Shown piece after piece: positions 1 to 8,664 of a DNA stretch of 64,000 nt. Numbering within the stretch: position 1 is the stretch's first letter; every line of letters starts with the position of its first letter. The notes beneath the pieces are model-generated. The model did no database searches. It saw only the letters and a list, made by a program, of their open reading frames with translations, and had not been told where the DNA came from. The stretch covers positions 315,430-379,429 of the forward strand of contig NZ_LGRA01000018.1 of NCBI RefSeq assembly GCF_003116095.1, given 5' to 3'. This DNA comes from Azospirillum sp. TSO35-2 (GTDB lineage Bacteria; Pseudomonadota; Alphaproteobacteria; Azospirillales; Azospirillaceae). The position numbers and the translations under genes were made by a program.

Positions 1-1
1 A

Positions 2-1771
2 CTGCAGGTGGTCGGCAAGCGGATCGAGGACGTTAAGATCGTCTCCACCGGCGGCGGGGCAGCAGGCATCGCCTGCCTCGACCTGCTCGTCGGCATGGGC
101 GTCAAGCGCAGCAACATCACCCTGGTGGACCTGGACGGCGTGGTCTACCGCGGGCGTAACGTGGGCATGAACCCCCACAAGGAGCGTTACGCGACCGACT
201 CCGCGGTGCGCAGCCTGGCGGACGCCATGGCCGGGGCCGACCTGTTCCTCGGCCTGTCGGGCCCCGGCGTGCTGACCGGCGCGATGGTCAAGACGATGGC
301 GCCCAAGCCGCTGATCCTGGCGCTGGCCAACCCCGATCCGGAGATCACCCCGGAGGAGGCGCGCGCCGCCCGTCCGGACGCGATCATCGCCACCGGCCGC
401 TCCGATTATCCCAACCAGGTCAACAACGTCCTCTGCTTCCCCTTCATCTTCCGCGGCGCGCTGGATGTCGGCGCCACCACCATCAACGAGGCGATGAAGA
501 TCGCCTGCGTGCGGGCCATTGCCGACATGGCGCGGGCCGAGGCGTCGGACGTGGTGGCCGCCGCCTACACCGGCGAGCAGTTGCGCTTCGGCCCCGACTA
601 CATCCTGCCCAAGCCGTTCGATCCCCGCCTGATCGTCGAGGTGGCGTCGGCGGTGGCCAAGGCCGCGATGGACAGCGGCGTGGCGACCCGCCCGCTGGCC
701 GATTTGCGCGCCTACCGGGAGCGGCTGGGGCAGTATGTCTTCCGCTCCGGTCTCGTCATGAAGCCGGTGTTCCACAAGGCCGCCCAGGCGCCCAAGCGCG
801 TCGTCTACGCCGAGGGCGAGGACGACCGCGTGCTGCGCGCCGCCCAGGTGGCGGTGGACGATGGCGTTGCGCGGCCCATCCTCCTTGGCCGCGTGGAGGC
901 CGTGGAGCGCAAGATCCGGGGCCTCGGGCTGCGCTTGACACCCGGTGGAAACGTGACGGTGATCGAGCCCGCGCGGGATCCCCGCAGCCACGAGTATGCC
1001 GACGTTTATCGCCGGATCATGGAGCGGCGCGGCGTGTCGCCGGCCTTCGCCGACACCGTGGTGCGCACCGACGCGACCGTGTTCGCCGCCCTGATGGTGC
1101 GGCGCGGAGCCGCCGACGCGATGATCTGCGGCACGTCCGGCCGCTATGCCGAGCATCATGGCCATGTCCGGGACGTGCTCGGCCGTCGGGGCGACGCGCC
1201 CGTGTCGGCCGCCATGAACCTCCTGATCCTCGACAAGGGCACCTTCTTCCTCTGTGACACCCACGTGAATGCCGATCCGACGGCCGCGGAAATCGCGGAG
1301 ATCGCCGTCCTGGCGGCGGAGAAGGTGCGGCACTTCGGCATCGAGCCGAAGGTGGCCCTGCTGTCGCACTCCAACTTCGGCAGCGCCGATTCGCCTTCAG
1401 CGGTCAAGATGCGCAAGGCGCTCGACCTTCTGAGGAGCCGGGCGCCGGACCTGGAGGCGGATGGCGAGATGCACGCGGACGCCGCGCTGTCGGAAGCGAT
1501 CCGCGACCGCGTGCTGCCCAACGGGCGGCTGCGGGGTCAGGCGAACCTGCTGGTCATGCCGACACTGGATGCCGCGAACATCGCGTTCGAAATGCTGAAG
1601 GTGCTCGGGGACGGCTTGTCGGTCGGCCCGATCCTGCTGGGCGTCGGCGCGCCGGCCCACATCGTCACCCCGGCCATAACGTCCCGTGGCGTGGTCAACG
1701 TGACCGCGCTGGCCGTGGTGGACGCCCAGATGGACAGCGCTCCGTTTCCGGTGCGGCAGGCGGCGGAATAG
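2..1771 (+). CDS. maeB: NADP-type malic enzyme with C-terminal phosphotransacetylase-like domain (5' end outside window)
   Basis: Oxidative decarboxylation of malate to pyruvate. The reading frame is open at the left edge, so the N-terminus (roughly 170 residues of a usual ~760) lies outside the window. The visible part begins in the NAD(P)-binding fold (GGGAAGIACLDLLV near residue 16) and contains the family stretch LSGPGVLTG and ALANPDPEITPEE. From about residue 260 to the end it is the phosphate acetyl/butyryltransferase-like domain typical of the long MaeB class (VVYAEGEDDRVLRAA, LLSHSNFGS, NLLVMPTLDAANIA). That domain is regulatory rather than catalytic in characterised members. Convergent with the nucleosidase gene downstream. 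Assignment is firm; the 5' truncation is only the window edge. Confidence 0.95.
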   Translation: MQVVGKRIEDVKIVSTGGGAAGIACLDLLVGMGVKRSNITLVDLDGVVYRGRNVGMNPHKERYATDSAVRSLADAMAGADLFLGLSGPGVLTGAMVKTMAPKPLILALANPDPEITPEEARAARPDAIIATGRSDYPNQVNNVLCFPFIFRGALDVGATTINEAMKIACVRAIADMARAEASDVVAAAYTGEQLRFGPDYILPKPFDPRLIVEVASAVAKAAMDSGVATRPLADLRAYRERLGQYVFRSGLVMKPVFHKAAQAPKRVVYAEGEDDRVLRAAQVAVDDGVARPILLGRVEAVERKIRGLGLRLTPGGNVTVIEPARDPRSHEYADVYRRIMERRGVSPAFADTVVRTDATVFAALMVRRGAADAMICGTSGRYAEHHGHVRDVLGRRGDAPVSAAMNLLILDKGTFFLCDTHVNADPTAAEIAEIAVLAAEKVRHFGIEPKVALLSHSNFGSADSPSAVKMRKALDLLRSRAPDLEADGEMHADAALSEAIRDRVLPNGRLRGQANLLVMPTLDAANIAFEMLKVLGDGLSVGPILLGVGAPAHIVTPAITSRGVVNVTALAVVDAQMDSAPFPVRQAAE

Positions 1772-1804
1772 CGGAAACGCCGCGCCGTTCGCTTGGGCGG
1801 GCAT

Positions 1805-1822
1805 GCCGGCCGCTTGGCCGGC
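1805..1822. terminator. Inverted repeat between convergent genes
   Basis: A perfect 7-bp inverted repeat (GCCGGCC / GGCCGGC) sits 34 nt after the maeB stop in the 199-nt gap before the convergent nucleosidase gene. There is no T run on either strand, so it may be a weak intrinsic terminator or only an mRNA-end hairpin. The rest of the gap (to 1970) shows nothing else. Confidence 0.35.
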
Positions 1823-1970
1823 CGTGCTGCCGCAGCACAAAGAGGCGCCAGCACAGGGACCTCCAGCCGACAGCGGCATCCTGGCCTGCAAGGTTGTTGG
1901 GCCGCGTCGGTTGAAGTCCCGTGTTGCAACACCGGTTTGGCCCGGAGTCGGCTCATGTCATGTGGTTTGG

Positions 1971-2609
1971 TCAGGAACGGAGCAGGGGCTTGTGGGGCTG
2001 CCATCCTCCAATGGTCCGCTCGATGTGCTTCAGCGCGCGGCACAGCTTTTCATCGATGACACCCAGATACTCCTTCCAGTCCGAAACCTGCCGCAGTTCC
2101 GTCTGGCCGTCGGAAATCCCGCGAAGCCCAATCATCGGAAGCCCGAATTTCTCGCAGGCGCGCCAGACGGCATAGGTTTCCATGTCGACCATGTCGGCGT
2201 CGATCTGGTCGTAGCCTTGGCCCGAAACCATGTCCCCCCCGGTGGACAGCGACGCCGACGGCAAGCCGGTGACGGCATAAGGCAGTTCCACCACCACCGG
2301 CAGGTTCAGCAGCGGATTGCGCCCCCGCTCGAATCCCAGGGCTGACACGTCCATGTCGCGGTACGAGATGGCGGAAACCTGGAAGATTTCGGCCTGCGGC
2401 AGGCGCCGCGACCCGGCGGAGCCCAGGGAAACCACAAGATCAGGAAGGCGTTGCAACGCGGCCAGCGCGCCAAGATAAGCGGTCAGGTTGATCGCCGCCT
2501 CGACCGGACCGACGCCGATCATCAACGGATCGATCGTCGCCTGGAGCTTCGCGCCGTATTCCGCAGGCGCTGCCATGACGAAGAGGACTTCCGGGTTGTC
2601 GAACAACAA
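1971..2609 (-). CDS. 5'-methylthioadenosine/S-adenosylhomocysteine nucleosidase-like protein
   Basis: 212 residues of the nucleoside phosphorylase/MTAN fold, expected to cleave adenine from methylthioadenosine or S-adenosylhomocysteine in the cytoplasm. Visible family marks are the N-terminal MAAPAEYGAKL (general MxAxxxE region), LVVSLGSAGS in the middle, the base/ribose-binding segment DMVDMETYAVWRA (catalytic-site Met-Glu), and GISDG near the C-terminus containing the proton-donor Asp. The start is a TTG: no in-frame ATG or GTG precedes it, and AAAGG lies about 6 nt upstream. It is the last gene of the minus-strand operon, 43 nt after the VOC gene. Substrate specificity cannot be read from the sequence. 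Confidence 0.8.
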   Translation of the reverse strand: MLFDNPEVLFVMAAPAEYGAKLQATIDPLMIGVGPVEAAINLTAYLGALAALQRLPDLVVSLGSAGSRRLPQAEIFQVSAISYRDMDVSALGFERGRNPLLNLPVVVELPYAVTGLPSASLSTGGDMVSGQGYDQIDADMVDMETYAVWRACEKFGLPMIGLRGISDGQTELRQVSDWKEYLGVIDEKLCRALKHIERTIGGWQPHKPLLRS

Positions 2610-2652
2610 GAGGCACCTTTCAAGGATTGTGCATGACGGCCGGACCGCCGCA

Positions 2653-3498
2653 TCACCGCGTCCCGGCTGCGCCGAACCGGATCGTCACGCCGAAAGCCTC
2701 GGCCGGTCCGATCGTCACGGCGTCGTCGGCGGTCTGGAACGGCAGGTTCAAATGCGCGAGGCGTTCCGCAACGGCGGCAGGATCGGCGACGGCAACCCGG
2801 TAGCTCGTGCCGCCGGACGCACCCGCCCCCGAGGCGATGACCAGCCGGCCACCGCCACGGAGCGGAAAGACGAGGTCCTGCCCGCCGTTGTTCCGTCCGG
2901 CAACACCGGTGAAGCCGGCGATGAAGTCCGCGTGCTCCGACGGGTCGGGCGCCTCCAGCGTCACCGCTTCGAGCTCGACGGCGCCGTTCGGGTGCTGCTG
3001 GAAGGCGGGGTTCCAGAAGGCCTCGGGATGGTGCTGCTGGCAGACGAAGAAGGCGGCGTCCGGCAGGCGCGGGTCGAGCGCGAAGGCCAGAGAGAAGGCG
3101 ACCACGGTTTCGCTGCCGTCGGGACGGCGGCCCTTGCGCTCGAAGTGGAAGGGCTCGAACCGGCCGATTCCCGTGCGGGTGAACGCCGCCGCGTCGGCCG
3201 CCGCGTCGGTGCTGTCGAGCACGACCATGGCGAGGCCCTCGCGCGTCTCCAGACAATCGCGCACGAAGGCGCCGAAGCTGAAGCGCCCGGGCGCATGCGG
3301 CGGGATCAGCGCGCCATCGCCGACCGTGATCAGTTCCAGGAAGGACGATCGGAACTGGATCAGGCGGTTCTCGGTGCCCCAGGGATGGCGGTTGCGGGCG
3401 CCGACCTGAAAGCCGAGTCCTTCGTAGAGAGCGGCGGCCCGGTCGAGGTCGTGGACGGCCAGCACGAGGTGGTCGATCCGTCGGCGGGAGACGGTCAT
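2653..3498 (-). CDS. VOC-family (glyoxalase/dioxygenase fold) protein
   Basis: 281 residues. The N-terminus (RRIDHLVLAVHDLDRAAALYE) is the first beta-alpha-beta module of the vicinal oxygen chelate fold with its metal-binding His, and IQFRSSFLELITV supplies a Glu typical of the glyoxalase_3-like group. The second half (EHADFIAGFTG...GGRLVIASG) is a divergent second module. Such proteins bind a metal and act on small molecules by dioxygenation, isomerisation or lyase chemistry; the substrate is unknown. The ATG overlaps the stop of the upstream flavin oxidase by 4 nt, so the two are translationally coupled. Confidence 0.75.
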   Translation of the reverse strand: MTVSRRRIDHLVLAVHDLDRAAALYEGLGFQVGARNRHPWGTENRLIQFRSSFLELITVGDGALIPPHAPGRFSFGAFVRDCLETREGLAMVVLDSTDAAADAAAFTRTGIGRFEPFHFERKGRRPDGSETVVAFSLAFALDPRLPDAAFFVCQQHHPEAFWNPAFQQHPNGAVELEAVTLEAPDPSEHADFIAGFTGVAGRNNGGQDLVFPLRGGGRLVIASGAGASGGTSYRVAVADPAAVAERLAHLNLPFQTADDAVTIGPAEAFGVTIRFGAAGTR

Positions 3499-4610
3499 GC
3501 CCGTGCTCCCGACCGGTCCCGCAGGCGGCGGCTCACCGTCGCCACGGTGCGCTCGGACGCCTCCACGGCGCCCGCGAGATAGCCGGCTTCATTCGGGCTC
3601 ACCTCGCTGCCCGCCAGCGTGAGCCAGTCCCGCCACGGGCCATGCACCCAGGCCGCGGCCGGGACCGGGTGGCCGGCGGACGCCGGATCGGCCTCCGTCG
3701 CGGTCAGGGGATCGGCGGCCCAGTCCTTCCAGAGCGTCGCGCGCGGGCTGGCCGCCTCCGGCCCGAAGATCCGGGCGAACTGCGCGAGGCAGGCCTTGGT
3801 CAGCGCCGCCTCCCCGATGCGGGCGCGCTCGTCCGCACCGACGCCGAGGAAGCCGAAGAGCGCCGCCTGTCCCGAGGCGGTGGTGGCGTCATGGATCTCC
3901 GGCATCGGCCCGACCATGCTCTGCGCCGTGCCGGAGAAGCCGGCGGCGCGCCAGAACGGGCAATCATACAGGGCAAAGAACTTGGCGTGGGGCGCCATCC
4001 AGGTGGGCGTCTCCCGCCAGAGCCGTCGCGTTTCCAAGGGCACATCGGGAGAAAACCGCACGGTGCTTTCCAGCACGCGCGGCGGGAGGGCGGCGATGAT
4101 CTGGCCGGCGCGCACGCTCTCCTCACGGCCGTCGGCGTGGCGCAGCGACAGTTCCACCCCATCCTCGCGCGCATGCAGGGCGGTGACCCGGGCGCCGGTG
4201 TGGAGCCGGTCCGCAGGGATTGCCGCCGCCAGGGCCCGGATCAGCGCGGCGGAGCCGCCGACGAGGCGCAGCGAGCGCGGCTCCTGGCCGAGACCGGGGA
4301 GCCGATGGGGCGGTTCGCGCGACATCCGCTCGAACACCACGTCGCCCTCGCTGTGCTGGGCGAAGCTCGGCAGCCCCAATTCGGCGACCAGCGCCCCGAT
4401 GGCGGGCTGCATCTCCGGCCAGAACCATGAGGGGCCGAGATCGAAGCCGTCCATGTCCGGCGCACCGGCCGCGTTCACGGTCAGGACGCGGCCGCCGAGC
4501 CGGTCCCGCGCCTCGTAGAGCTGGACGTCGACGCCGGCCCGGTGCAGCAGGCGCGCGGCATTGAGTCCGGCAAGACCACCGCCGAGGATGGCGACTCCGG
4601 TCTTCATCAT
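3495..4610 (-). CDS. FAD-dependent amine oxidase / NAD(P)-binding flavoprotein
   Basis: 371 residues. The N-terminus has the Rossmann dinucleotide motif GGGLAGLNAARLL followed by YEARDRLGGRV, the signature of flavin-containing amine oxidases. The C-terminal part (WVHGPWRDWLTLAGSEVSPNEAGYLAGA) matches the substrate/FAD closing segment with the Glu-Xaa-Gly-Tyr-Xaa-Gly-Ala pattern. The ATG at 4610 was chosen because GAGGAG lies about 10 nt upstream and the flavin motif begins just after it; a longer open frame upstream overlaps the cupin gene and is not homologous. Likely oxidises an amine or a related substrate; which one is unknown. Coupled to the cupin (13-nt gap) and VOC genes. Confidence 0.85.
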   Translation of the reverse strand: MMKTGVAILGGGLAGLNAARLLHRAGVDVQLYEARDRLGGRVLTVNAAGAPDMDGFDLGPSWFWPEMQPAIGALVAELGLPSFAQHSEGDVVFERMSREPPHRLPGLGQEPRSLRLVGGSAALIRALAAAIPADRLHTGARVTALHAREDGVELSLRHADGREESVRAGQIIAALPPRVLESTVRFSPDVPLETRRLWRETPTWMAPHAKFFALYDCPFWRAAGFSGTAQSMVGPMPEIHDATTASGQAALFGFLGVGADERARIGEAALTKACLAQFARIFGPEAASPRATLWKDWAADPLTATEADPASAGHPVPAAAWVHGPWRDWLTLAGSEVSPNEAGYLAGAVEASERTVATVSRRLRDRSGARA

Positions 4611-4623
4611 GTCTGGTGTCTCC

Positions 4624-5310
4624 TCAGGAACGCTCGGGGATCGGCAGGACATCGGGGTGCTGCAACGGCGCGTCCTTGATCCAGATGCGGGCACCTTCCG
4701 GCCCGACGCTGGCGGTGAAATCGTGCCCCGCCGGGAGCCGGCACCAGCTTGGCGCCGCAAGAGCCCCGCCGCCGTGCAAGAGGCGGCCGGACACCAGCAG
4801 CAGTTCAAGCCCGCGATGGTTCGGGATCGTCACCGCCGCACCGGGCGCCCAGTCCTCGATCAGGACCCGCTCGGCGCCGTCGTCGAAGAGCAGCCGTGCC
4901 GCCGTCGCCCCGTCGCGCGGGGGCGCCGCCTTGCCCTCGCCGGGCCGGCGGACGAGCTGGGCGTGGTCGCCCTCGCGAAACTGCCAGAGCCTCACGAAGA
5001 TCGTGCAGCCATCCGCCGCGGCTGGGCAGTGGCTCGTGCCGGGCGGGTTGCGGAAATAGCTCCCGGCGGGATAGTCGCCGTGCTCGTCCTGGAACGTGCC
5101 GTCGAGCACGAGGATCTCCTCGCCCCCGGAATGGACATGGGCGGGAAAGGCGCTGCCCTTGGCATAGCGGACGATCGAGGTTGCGCGGGCCACCTCGCCG
5201 CCTTCGCGGTAGAGCATCCGGCGGTCGACCCCGGCGGCCGGGCTCGGCACCCAGTCGAGGGTCCCGGCGTGAACGGCGACGGGTCGGCTCAGGTCGTCAT
5301 TGAGGTGCAA
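4624..5310 (-). CDS. ChrR-type cupin protein
   Basis: 228 residues with two cupin modules. The first holds a metal-binding HVHSGGEEILVLDG motif (His, His, Glu) and the PAGSYFRNPPGTSHCP segment typical of the C-terminal cupin domain of the anti-sigma factor ChrR; the second is weaker (HRGLELLLVSGRLL). The N-terminal zinc-binding anti-sigma domain of true ChrR is absent, so this is a free-standing cupin and no sigma gene is adjacent. It overlaps the end of the alcohol dehydrogenase by 14 nt. In photooxidative-stress loci such cupins accompany flavin oxidoreductases; a similar role here is inference. Confidence 0.75.
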   Translation of the reverse strand: MHLNDDLSRPVAVHAGTLDWVPSPAAGVDRRMLYREGGEVARATSIVRYAKGSAFPAHVHSGGEEILVLDGTFQDEHGDYPAGSYFRNPPGTSHCPAAADGCTIFVRLWQFREGDHAQLVRRPGEGKAAPPRDGATAARLLFDDGAERVLIEDWAPGAAVTIPNHRGLELLLVSGRLLHGGGALAAPSWCRLPAGHDFTASVGPEGARIWIKDAPLQHPDVLPIPERS

Positions 5311-6331
5311 CGGCGGAGTCTCCCATGGTCAGCACCATCCGGAACTTCACCGCGCCGGACAGCATCCTGCGAAAGGCCTCGTCGGCCCGCTCGAGCGGCA
5401 GTGTCTCGATCCACGGGCGGGCGCCGGTCAGCACGCTGAAATCGAGCGCCCGCTCGTTGTCGTAGGGCGAGCCGGTGATCGAGCCCACGATGGATCGTTC
5501 ACCGCCCACCAGATGCCCCGTCGCCACGGCCAGCGGATCCCTGCCGATGCCGAGCAGCACCAGCCGCCCCTCCGGCTGAAGCCCCGGCATCACCGACGCG
5601 ACGACGCCCGTATCGCCGATGGTCGAGAGAAGCGCCCTGGCTCCCCCGATGTCCGTCAGCACCGCCGCGGCGTCCTCGCGCTCCGTATCGACATAGCGGT
5701 GCGCCCCCAGAGTCAACGCTTCCGCCGCGATGTCCGGACCGCGGCCGATGGCGATCACGCGGAACCCCATCCGGCGGGCATATTGCAGCGCCATGTGGCC
5801 GAGGCCGCCGATGCCCAGCACGGCCACCGTGTCGCCCGGTCCGGCGCCGGAGACCTTCAGCCCGTTGAAGGTGGCGAGCCCGGCGCAGAGGATCGGCGCG
5901 GCCTCTTCCGAGGAGAGGTCGTCGGGGATGGAGACGAGGCCCGTGGCCCGCGCGGTCATCATTTCGGCATAGCCGCCGTCGCGGGTCGCTCCCATGACCG
6001 GCTGCTGTCGGCACAGGTGGAACTTGCCCCGCCGGCACTCCCGGCAGTCGCCACAGTGCCCGCCGAAGCGGCCGACGCCGACGCGCTGGCCGACTTTCCA
6101 GATCGCCGGCACCCCCGGCCCGAGGGCGGTGATCCGCCCGACCACCTCGTGACCGGGAACCCGGCGCACCGCCGGATCGGCCTTCTCGATGTCGCCGCGG
6201 TCAGCGCCGCAGATGCCGCAGGCCTCGACCGAAATCAGCACCTCGCCCGCCTCCGGAACGGGGACGGGCCGCTCGACAAGTTCGAGGCGCCCCGGGGCGG
6301 TGACCGCCATCGCGCGATAGGTTGCCGTCAT
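5297..6331 (-). CDS. Zinc-dependent alcohol dehydrogenase (MDR family)
   Basis: 344 residues. The GroES-like half has the catalytic zinc site (EACGICGADRG and GHEVVGR) and a complete structural zinc site, CGDCRECRRGKFHLC. The Rossmann half carries VAVLGIGGLGHMALQYA. The signature resembles AdhA/YahK-type enzymes that reduce or oxidise a broad range of alcohols and aldehydes with NAD(P). It follows the MalY/PatB remnant by 11 nt and overlaps the cupin gene by 14 nt, so it is now the first intact gene of the operon. GAGG precedes the ATG at a good distance. Physiological substrate unknown. Confidence 0.9.
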   Translation of the reverse strand: MTATYRAMAVTAPGRLELVERPVPVPEAGEVLISVEACGICGADRGDIEKADPAVRRVPGHEVVGRITALGPGVPAIWKVGQRVGVGRFGGHCGDCRECRRGKFHLCRQQPVMGATRDGGYAEMMTARATGLVSIPDDLSSEEAAPILCAGLATFNGLKVSGAGPGDTVAVLGIGGLGHMALQYARRMGFRVIAIGRGPDIAAEALTLGAHRYVDTEREDAAAVLTDIGGARALLSTIGDTGVVASVMPGLQPEGRLVLLGIGRDPLAVATGHLVGGERSIVGSITGSPYDNERALDFSVLTGARPWIETLPLERADEAFRRMLSGAVKFRMVLTMGDSAVAPQ

Positions 6332-6342
6332 CGTTCATTCCC

Positions 6343-6622
6343 TCACTGTGCGCTCAAGGCGATTCTCAGCCGCGCCATCGCCTCGTCCACCGTTGCGCGC
6401 GGGCAGCCGAGCTTCACCCGCATGGAGCCATGCCCCTCGGTCCCGAACTTCGGCCCCGTGTCGAACCGGACGCGGTTCAGCGTCTCGGCGTCCCACCCCA
6501 GCCCCCGGCAGTCCGGCGTCCTCCGGGGTGAGCAGGGTTCGAACGCCGCCCCAGGTCATCGAGTTGGACGCGCGGTGGTCGATCCTCTCGTCGAAACGGA
6601 TGTCAGAGGTGGCGGCGGTCAT
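6343..6622 (-). pseudogene. MalY/PatB-type C-S lyase/aminotransferase remnant with a large internal deletion
   Basis: Only the two ends of a PLP enzyme of the MalY/PatB (cystathionine beta-lyase-like) class remain. The first 37 or so codons from ATG 6622 (with GGAG upstream) read the typical N-terminus, including IRFDERIDHRASNSMTW and LLTPEDAG. They then run, out of frame, into the typical last ~55 codons (WDAETLNRVRFDTGPKFG, HGSMRVKLGCPRATVDEA) ending at 6343. About 300 central residues, including the PLP-lysine domain, are missing. It stands at the head of the operon. The original product would have cleaved cysteine-S-conjugates, which fits the methylthioadenosine-type nucleosidase at the other end. 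Confidence 0.8.
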
Positions 6623-7032
6623 TCTGATCTCCGGTCTGGCCGCGGGAGGCGTCGACCGAGTTCTAGCGGAAGCCACCCATGAGCGGAAATGGAATGAATT
6701 CATCGAACCATGAACCAAGGTCATAACAAGCGGCCGTCATCACCTCGTCTTCCCCGATGATGCCAACTGTGCCGCCTGCGCCACGGCGGCGGTCGGGCAG
6801 ATAAACGTGAGCCAAGCTTAGGTGCCGCGCTCACCCGGCGAAGGTCCGTCCATGAACGAGCCCGCGGACCGCAGCCCGCCAACAGCCACCGGCGGGAAAT
6901 CGGCAACAGAAAGCGGCCAAGGCCAAGGTGGGCTTGAAACTCCGTCCTCATCCGGACCATCCTGCGGAGAGAGCCGCGCCCGAAACGGCATCGGGAACGC
7001 CGCTCCCTTGGTTGGGATCAAGAGGAACAGAC
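6623..7032. other. 410-nt stretch without a convincing gene
   Basis: Upstream region of the minus-strand MalY operon and the plus-strand GNAT gene. Short open frames exist on both strands but none has a ribosome-binding site plus recognisable protein. A 6-bp GCCGCC/GGCGGC inverted repeat occurs near 6774-6793. Presumably holds two divergent promoters. Confidence 0.4.
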
Positions 7033-7473
7033 GTGCATCCAACGATTGTTGAAATTCCTGAGCAGAACACAGCGGTGGCGGTGCCCGCCCTGCGGGTGCT
7101 GTGGCCGAAACACGACGCAGTGGAGATGCGCAGGATCATCGACACGATGTTGCGGCCGAATGGTTATCGGCTTGTCGGTATCATTCCGAAACAGGGCGAG
7201 CCGGCGGCGTGCGTCATGGGGTTCCGCCTGCAGCATTCCCTGTGGCTCGGGAAATCCCTCTACATCGTCGACATTGCCACGCTGCCGGAATACCGAGGCC
7301 TGGGGTACGCGTCCCACATTCTGGACTGGGCAGAGAAGGAAGCCAAAAGGCTGAACTGCAACGCGCTTCATCTGGATTCCGGGGTTGGTCCCGACCGGAG
7401 CGACGCGCACCGCCTGTACATGGCGAAGCGGTACCAGATCGGGTGTCACCACTTCGTGCGCAAACTGGAATAA
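7033..7473 (+). CDS. GNAT-family N-acetyltransferase
   Basis: 146 residues with a complete GNAT fold. The acetyl-CoA-binding motif A is visible as DIATLPEYRGLGYASHILDW (a Q/RxxGxG/A variant, RGLGYA), followed by the conserved HLDSGVGPDRSDAHRLYMAKRY segment split around its Asn/Tyr region. GTG 7033 was chosen because AGAGGAAC lies immediately upstream and protein similarity starts there; a longer frame back to 6928 has no ribosome-binding site. Substrate is unknown. It is the first gene of the stress island and is followed by 229 nt that hold a promoter for the Rieske gene. Confidence 0.8.
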   Translation: MHPTIVEIPEQNTAVAVPALRVLWPKHDAVEMRRIIDTMLRPNGYRLVGIIPKQGEPAACVMGFRLQHSLWLGKSLYIVDIATLPEYRGLGYASHILDWAEKEAKRLNCNALHLDSGVGPDRSDAHRLYMAKRYQIGCHHFVRKLE

Positions 7474-7621
7474 GTCCAAGCGTCACTAGCATTACAGTTG
7501 TGATGGATCGGCCTCCGACCTGTTGAGCAGTGTTTGGGAGGTCGCGTCCTCGCCCATGGTCCGGTGGGCTCCCTGCGCCGTCAGCCGCGGCGTGGCGCGA
7601 CACCTGACGGAACCCATCCGG

Positions 7622-7646
7622 GGAACCGTGCCCTTCGGCCATCGTT
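7622..7646 (+). promoter_or_regulatory. EcfG-type (general stress) promoter for the Rieske gene
   Basis: GGAAC at 7622-7626, 16-nt spacer, CGTT at 7643-7646: an exact match to the GGAAC-N16/17-CGTT consensus of alphaproteobacterial EcfG sigma factors. It lies 57 nt before the Rieske ATG. Confidence 0.75.
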
Positions 7647-7702
7647 GGCGGCAGGTGCGACCGCAGACTGCGCATGCAGACTGCGCACCAGGGAGGGTCG
7701 CC

Positions 7703-8260
7703 ATGGATGCACCGACACCAGCAATGAGCACGGCCGGTCCGGAAAGCCACGGGACGCGGCGGGATTTCCTCTACCTCACCACCACCGCTGTGGGGGCGGT
7801 TGGCACGGCAGCCGCGCTGTGGCCGATGATCGACAGCCTGAATCCGGCAACCGACACGCTGGCGCTCGCCTCCATCGAGGTCGACCTCGCTCCGGTCGCG
7901 GTCGGGCAGGCCATCACCGTGACGTGGCGCGGCAAACCGGTCTTCGTTCGCCATCGCACCCCGGAGGAAATCGAGGCCGCCCGTTCGGTGACGGTGAGCG
8001 ACCTGCCCGACCCGCAGCCGGACGATAAGCGCGTCATCAAGCCCGAGTGGCTGGTGGTGATCGGAATCTGCACGCACCTCGGCTGCGTGCCGCTGGGGCA
8101 GAAGCCGACCGATCCGCGCGGCGACTATGGTGGCTGGTTCTGCCCCTGCCATGGGTCGCAATACGACACCTCGGGCCGCATCCGCAAAGGCCCGGCCCCG
8201 GCCAACCTCGTCGTGCCGCACTACACCTTCCTCAACGACAACCGCATCCGGCTCGGCTGA
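7703..8260 (+). CDS. petA: Rieske 2Fe-2S protein (ubiquinol-cytochrome c reductase Fe-S subunit type)
   Basis: 185 residues. A Tat-type N-terminus ([17 protein letters not shown]) with one transmembrane anchor is followed by the Rieske domain with both cluster-binding boxes, CTHLGC and CPCHGS, each with its Cys and His. In cytochrome bc1 this subunit passes electrons from ubiquinol to cytochrome c1. Here no cytochrome b or c1 gene is adjacent: the next genes are an unknown small protein and a regulator. It is therefore an orphan copy with its own EcfG-type promoter. ATG 7703 has GGGAGG 7 nt upstream; in-frame codons further upstream cross the promoter and were not used. Confidence 0.9.
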   Translation: MDAPTPAMSTAGPESHGTRRDFLYLTTTAVGAVGTAAALWPMIDSLNPATDTLALASIEVDLAPVAVGQAITVTWRGKPVFVRHRTPEEIEAARSVTVSDLPDPQPDDKRVIKPEWLVVIGICTHLGCVPLGQKPTDPRGDYGGWFCPCHGSQYDTSGRIRKGPAPANLVVPHYTFLNDNRIRLG

Positions 8261-8277
8261 CCGGCAGAACCTGGGAT

Positions 8278-8302
8278 GGAACGCCCATCGGGTGCCGTCG
8301 TT
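8278..8302 (+). promoter_or_regulatory. EcfG-type promoter for the 84-residue protein gene
   Basis: GGAAC at 8278-8282, 16-nt spacer, CGTT at 8299-8302, an exact consensus match 53 nt before the ATG at 8355. The 3' flank (CGTTGGCGG) is the same as at the Rieske promoter. Confidence 0.75.
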
Positions 8303-8354
8303 GGCGGAAAGAGGACCTCGGCGGACACTGGGTCCGACCAGCCAGGAGAACGAC

Positions 8355-8609
8355 ATGAAAACGGATCATTCCGATCACCGCCCATCGGGAACTGCCGGCC
8401 AAGGCCACGATGACGACTGGGTGGGCGCCTACGGCTTCGGCGGGCATCACGGGCCGGGCTATGACCCGCAGCCGGGGGAGACGCGCGACGCCTGGGACCG
8501 GGCAGCCGACTCCTTCCTCGCCTCCATTGGCGACGAGGACGCTGCGCGGCGCCTGCGCAACGACTATATGCTGGCACGCGCAGGGCGCGGACGCGATCGG
8601 AGCCAATGA
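8355..8609 (+). CDS. Small hydrophilic protein of unknown function
   Basis: 84 residues, not recognised. It is rich in His, Asp and Gly at the start (GAYGFGGHHGPGYDPQPG) and ends with an arginine-rich tail; no signal peptide or membrane segment. The central piece RDAWDRAADSFLASIGDED is probably helical. AGGAGA lies 6 nt before the ATG, and an exact EcfG-type promoter lies upstream, so expression in stress or stationary phase is likely. The function cannot be inferred. Confidence 0.65.
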   Translation: MKTDHSDHRPSGTAGQGHDDDWVGAYGFGGHHGPGYDPQPGETRDAWDRAADSFLASIGDEDAARRLRNDYMLARAGRGRDRSQ

Positions 8610-8664
8610 GCGGACCGAAGCGGCCCAACACCCTGCCGCCGGTTGGCTATCGCATGAACGGTCG

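Noticed and set aside
4611..4808. Longer N-terminus for the flavin oxidase
   Set aside because: The added residues overlap the cupin gene, have no homology, and the start at 4610 has a good ribosome-binding site.
7022..7050. GGAAC with a GTT downstream near the GNAT start
   Set aside because: Spacer is 18 nt or more and the match overlaps the start codon.
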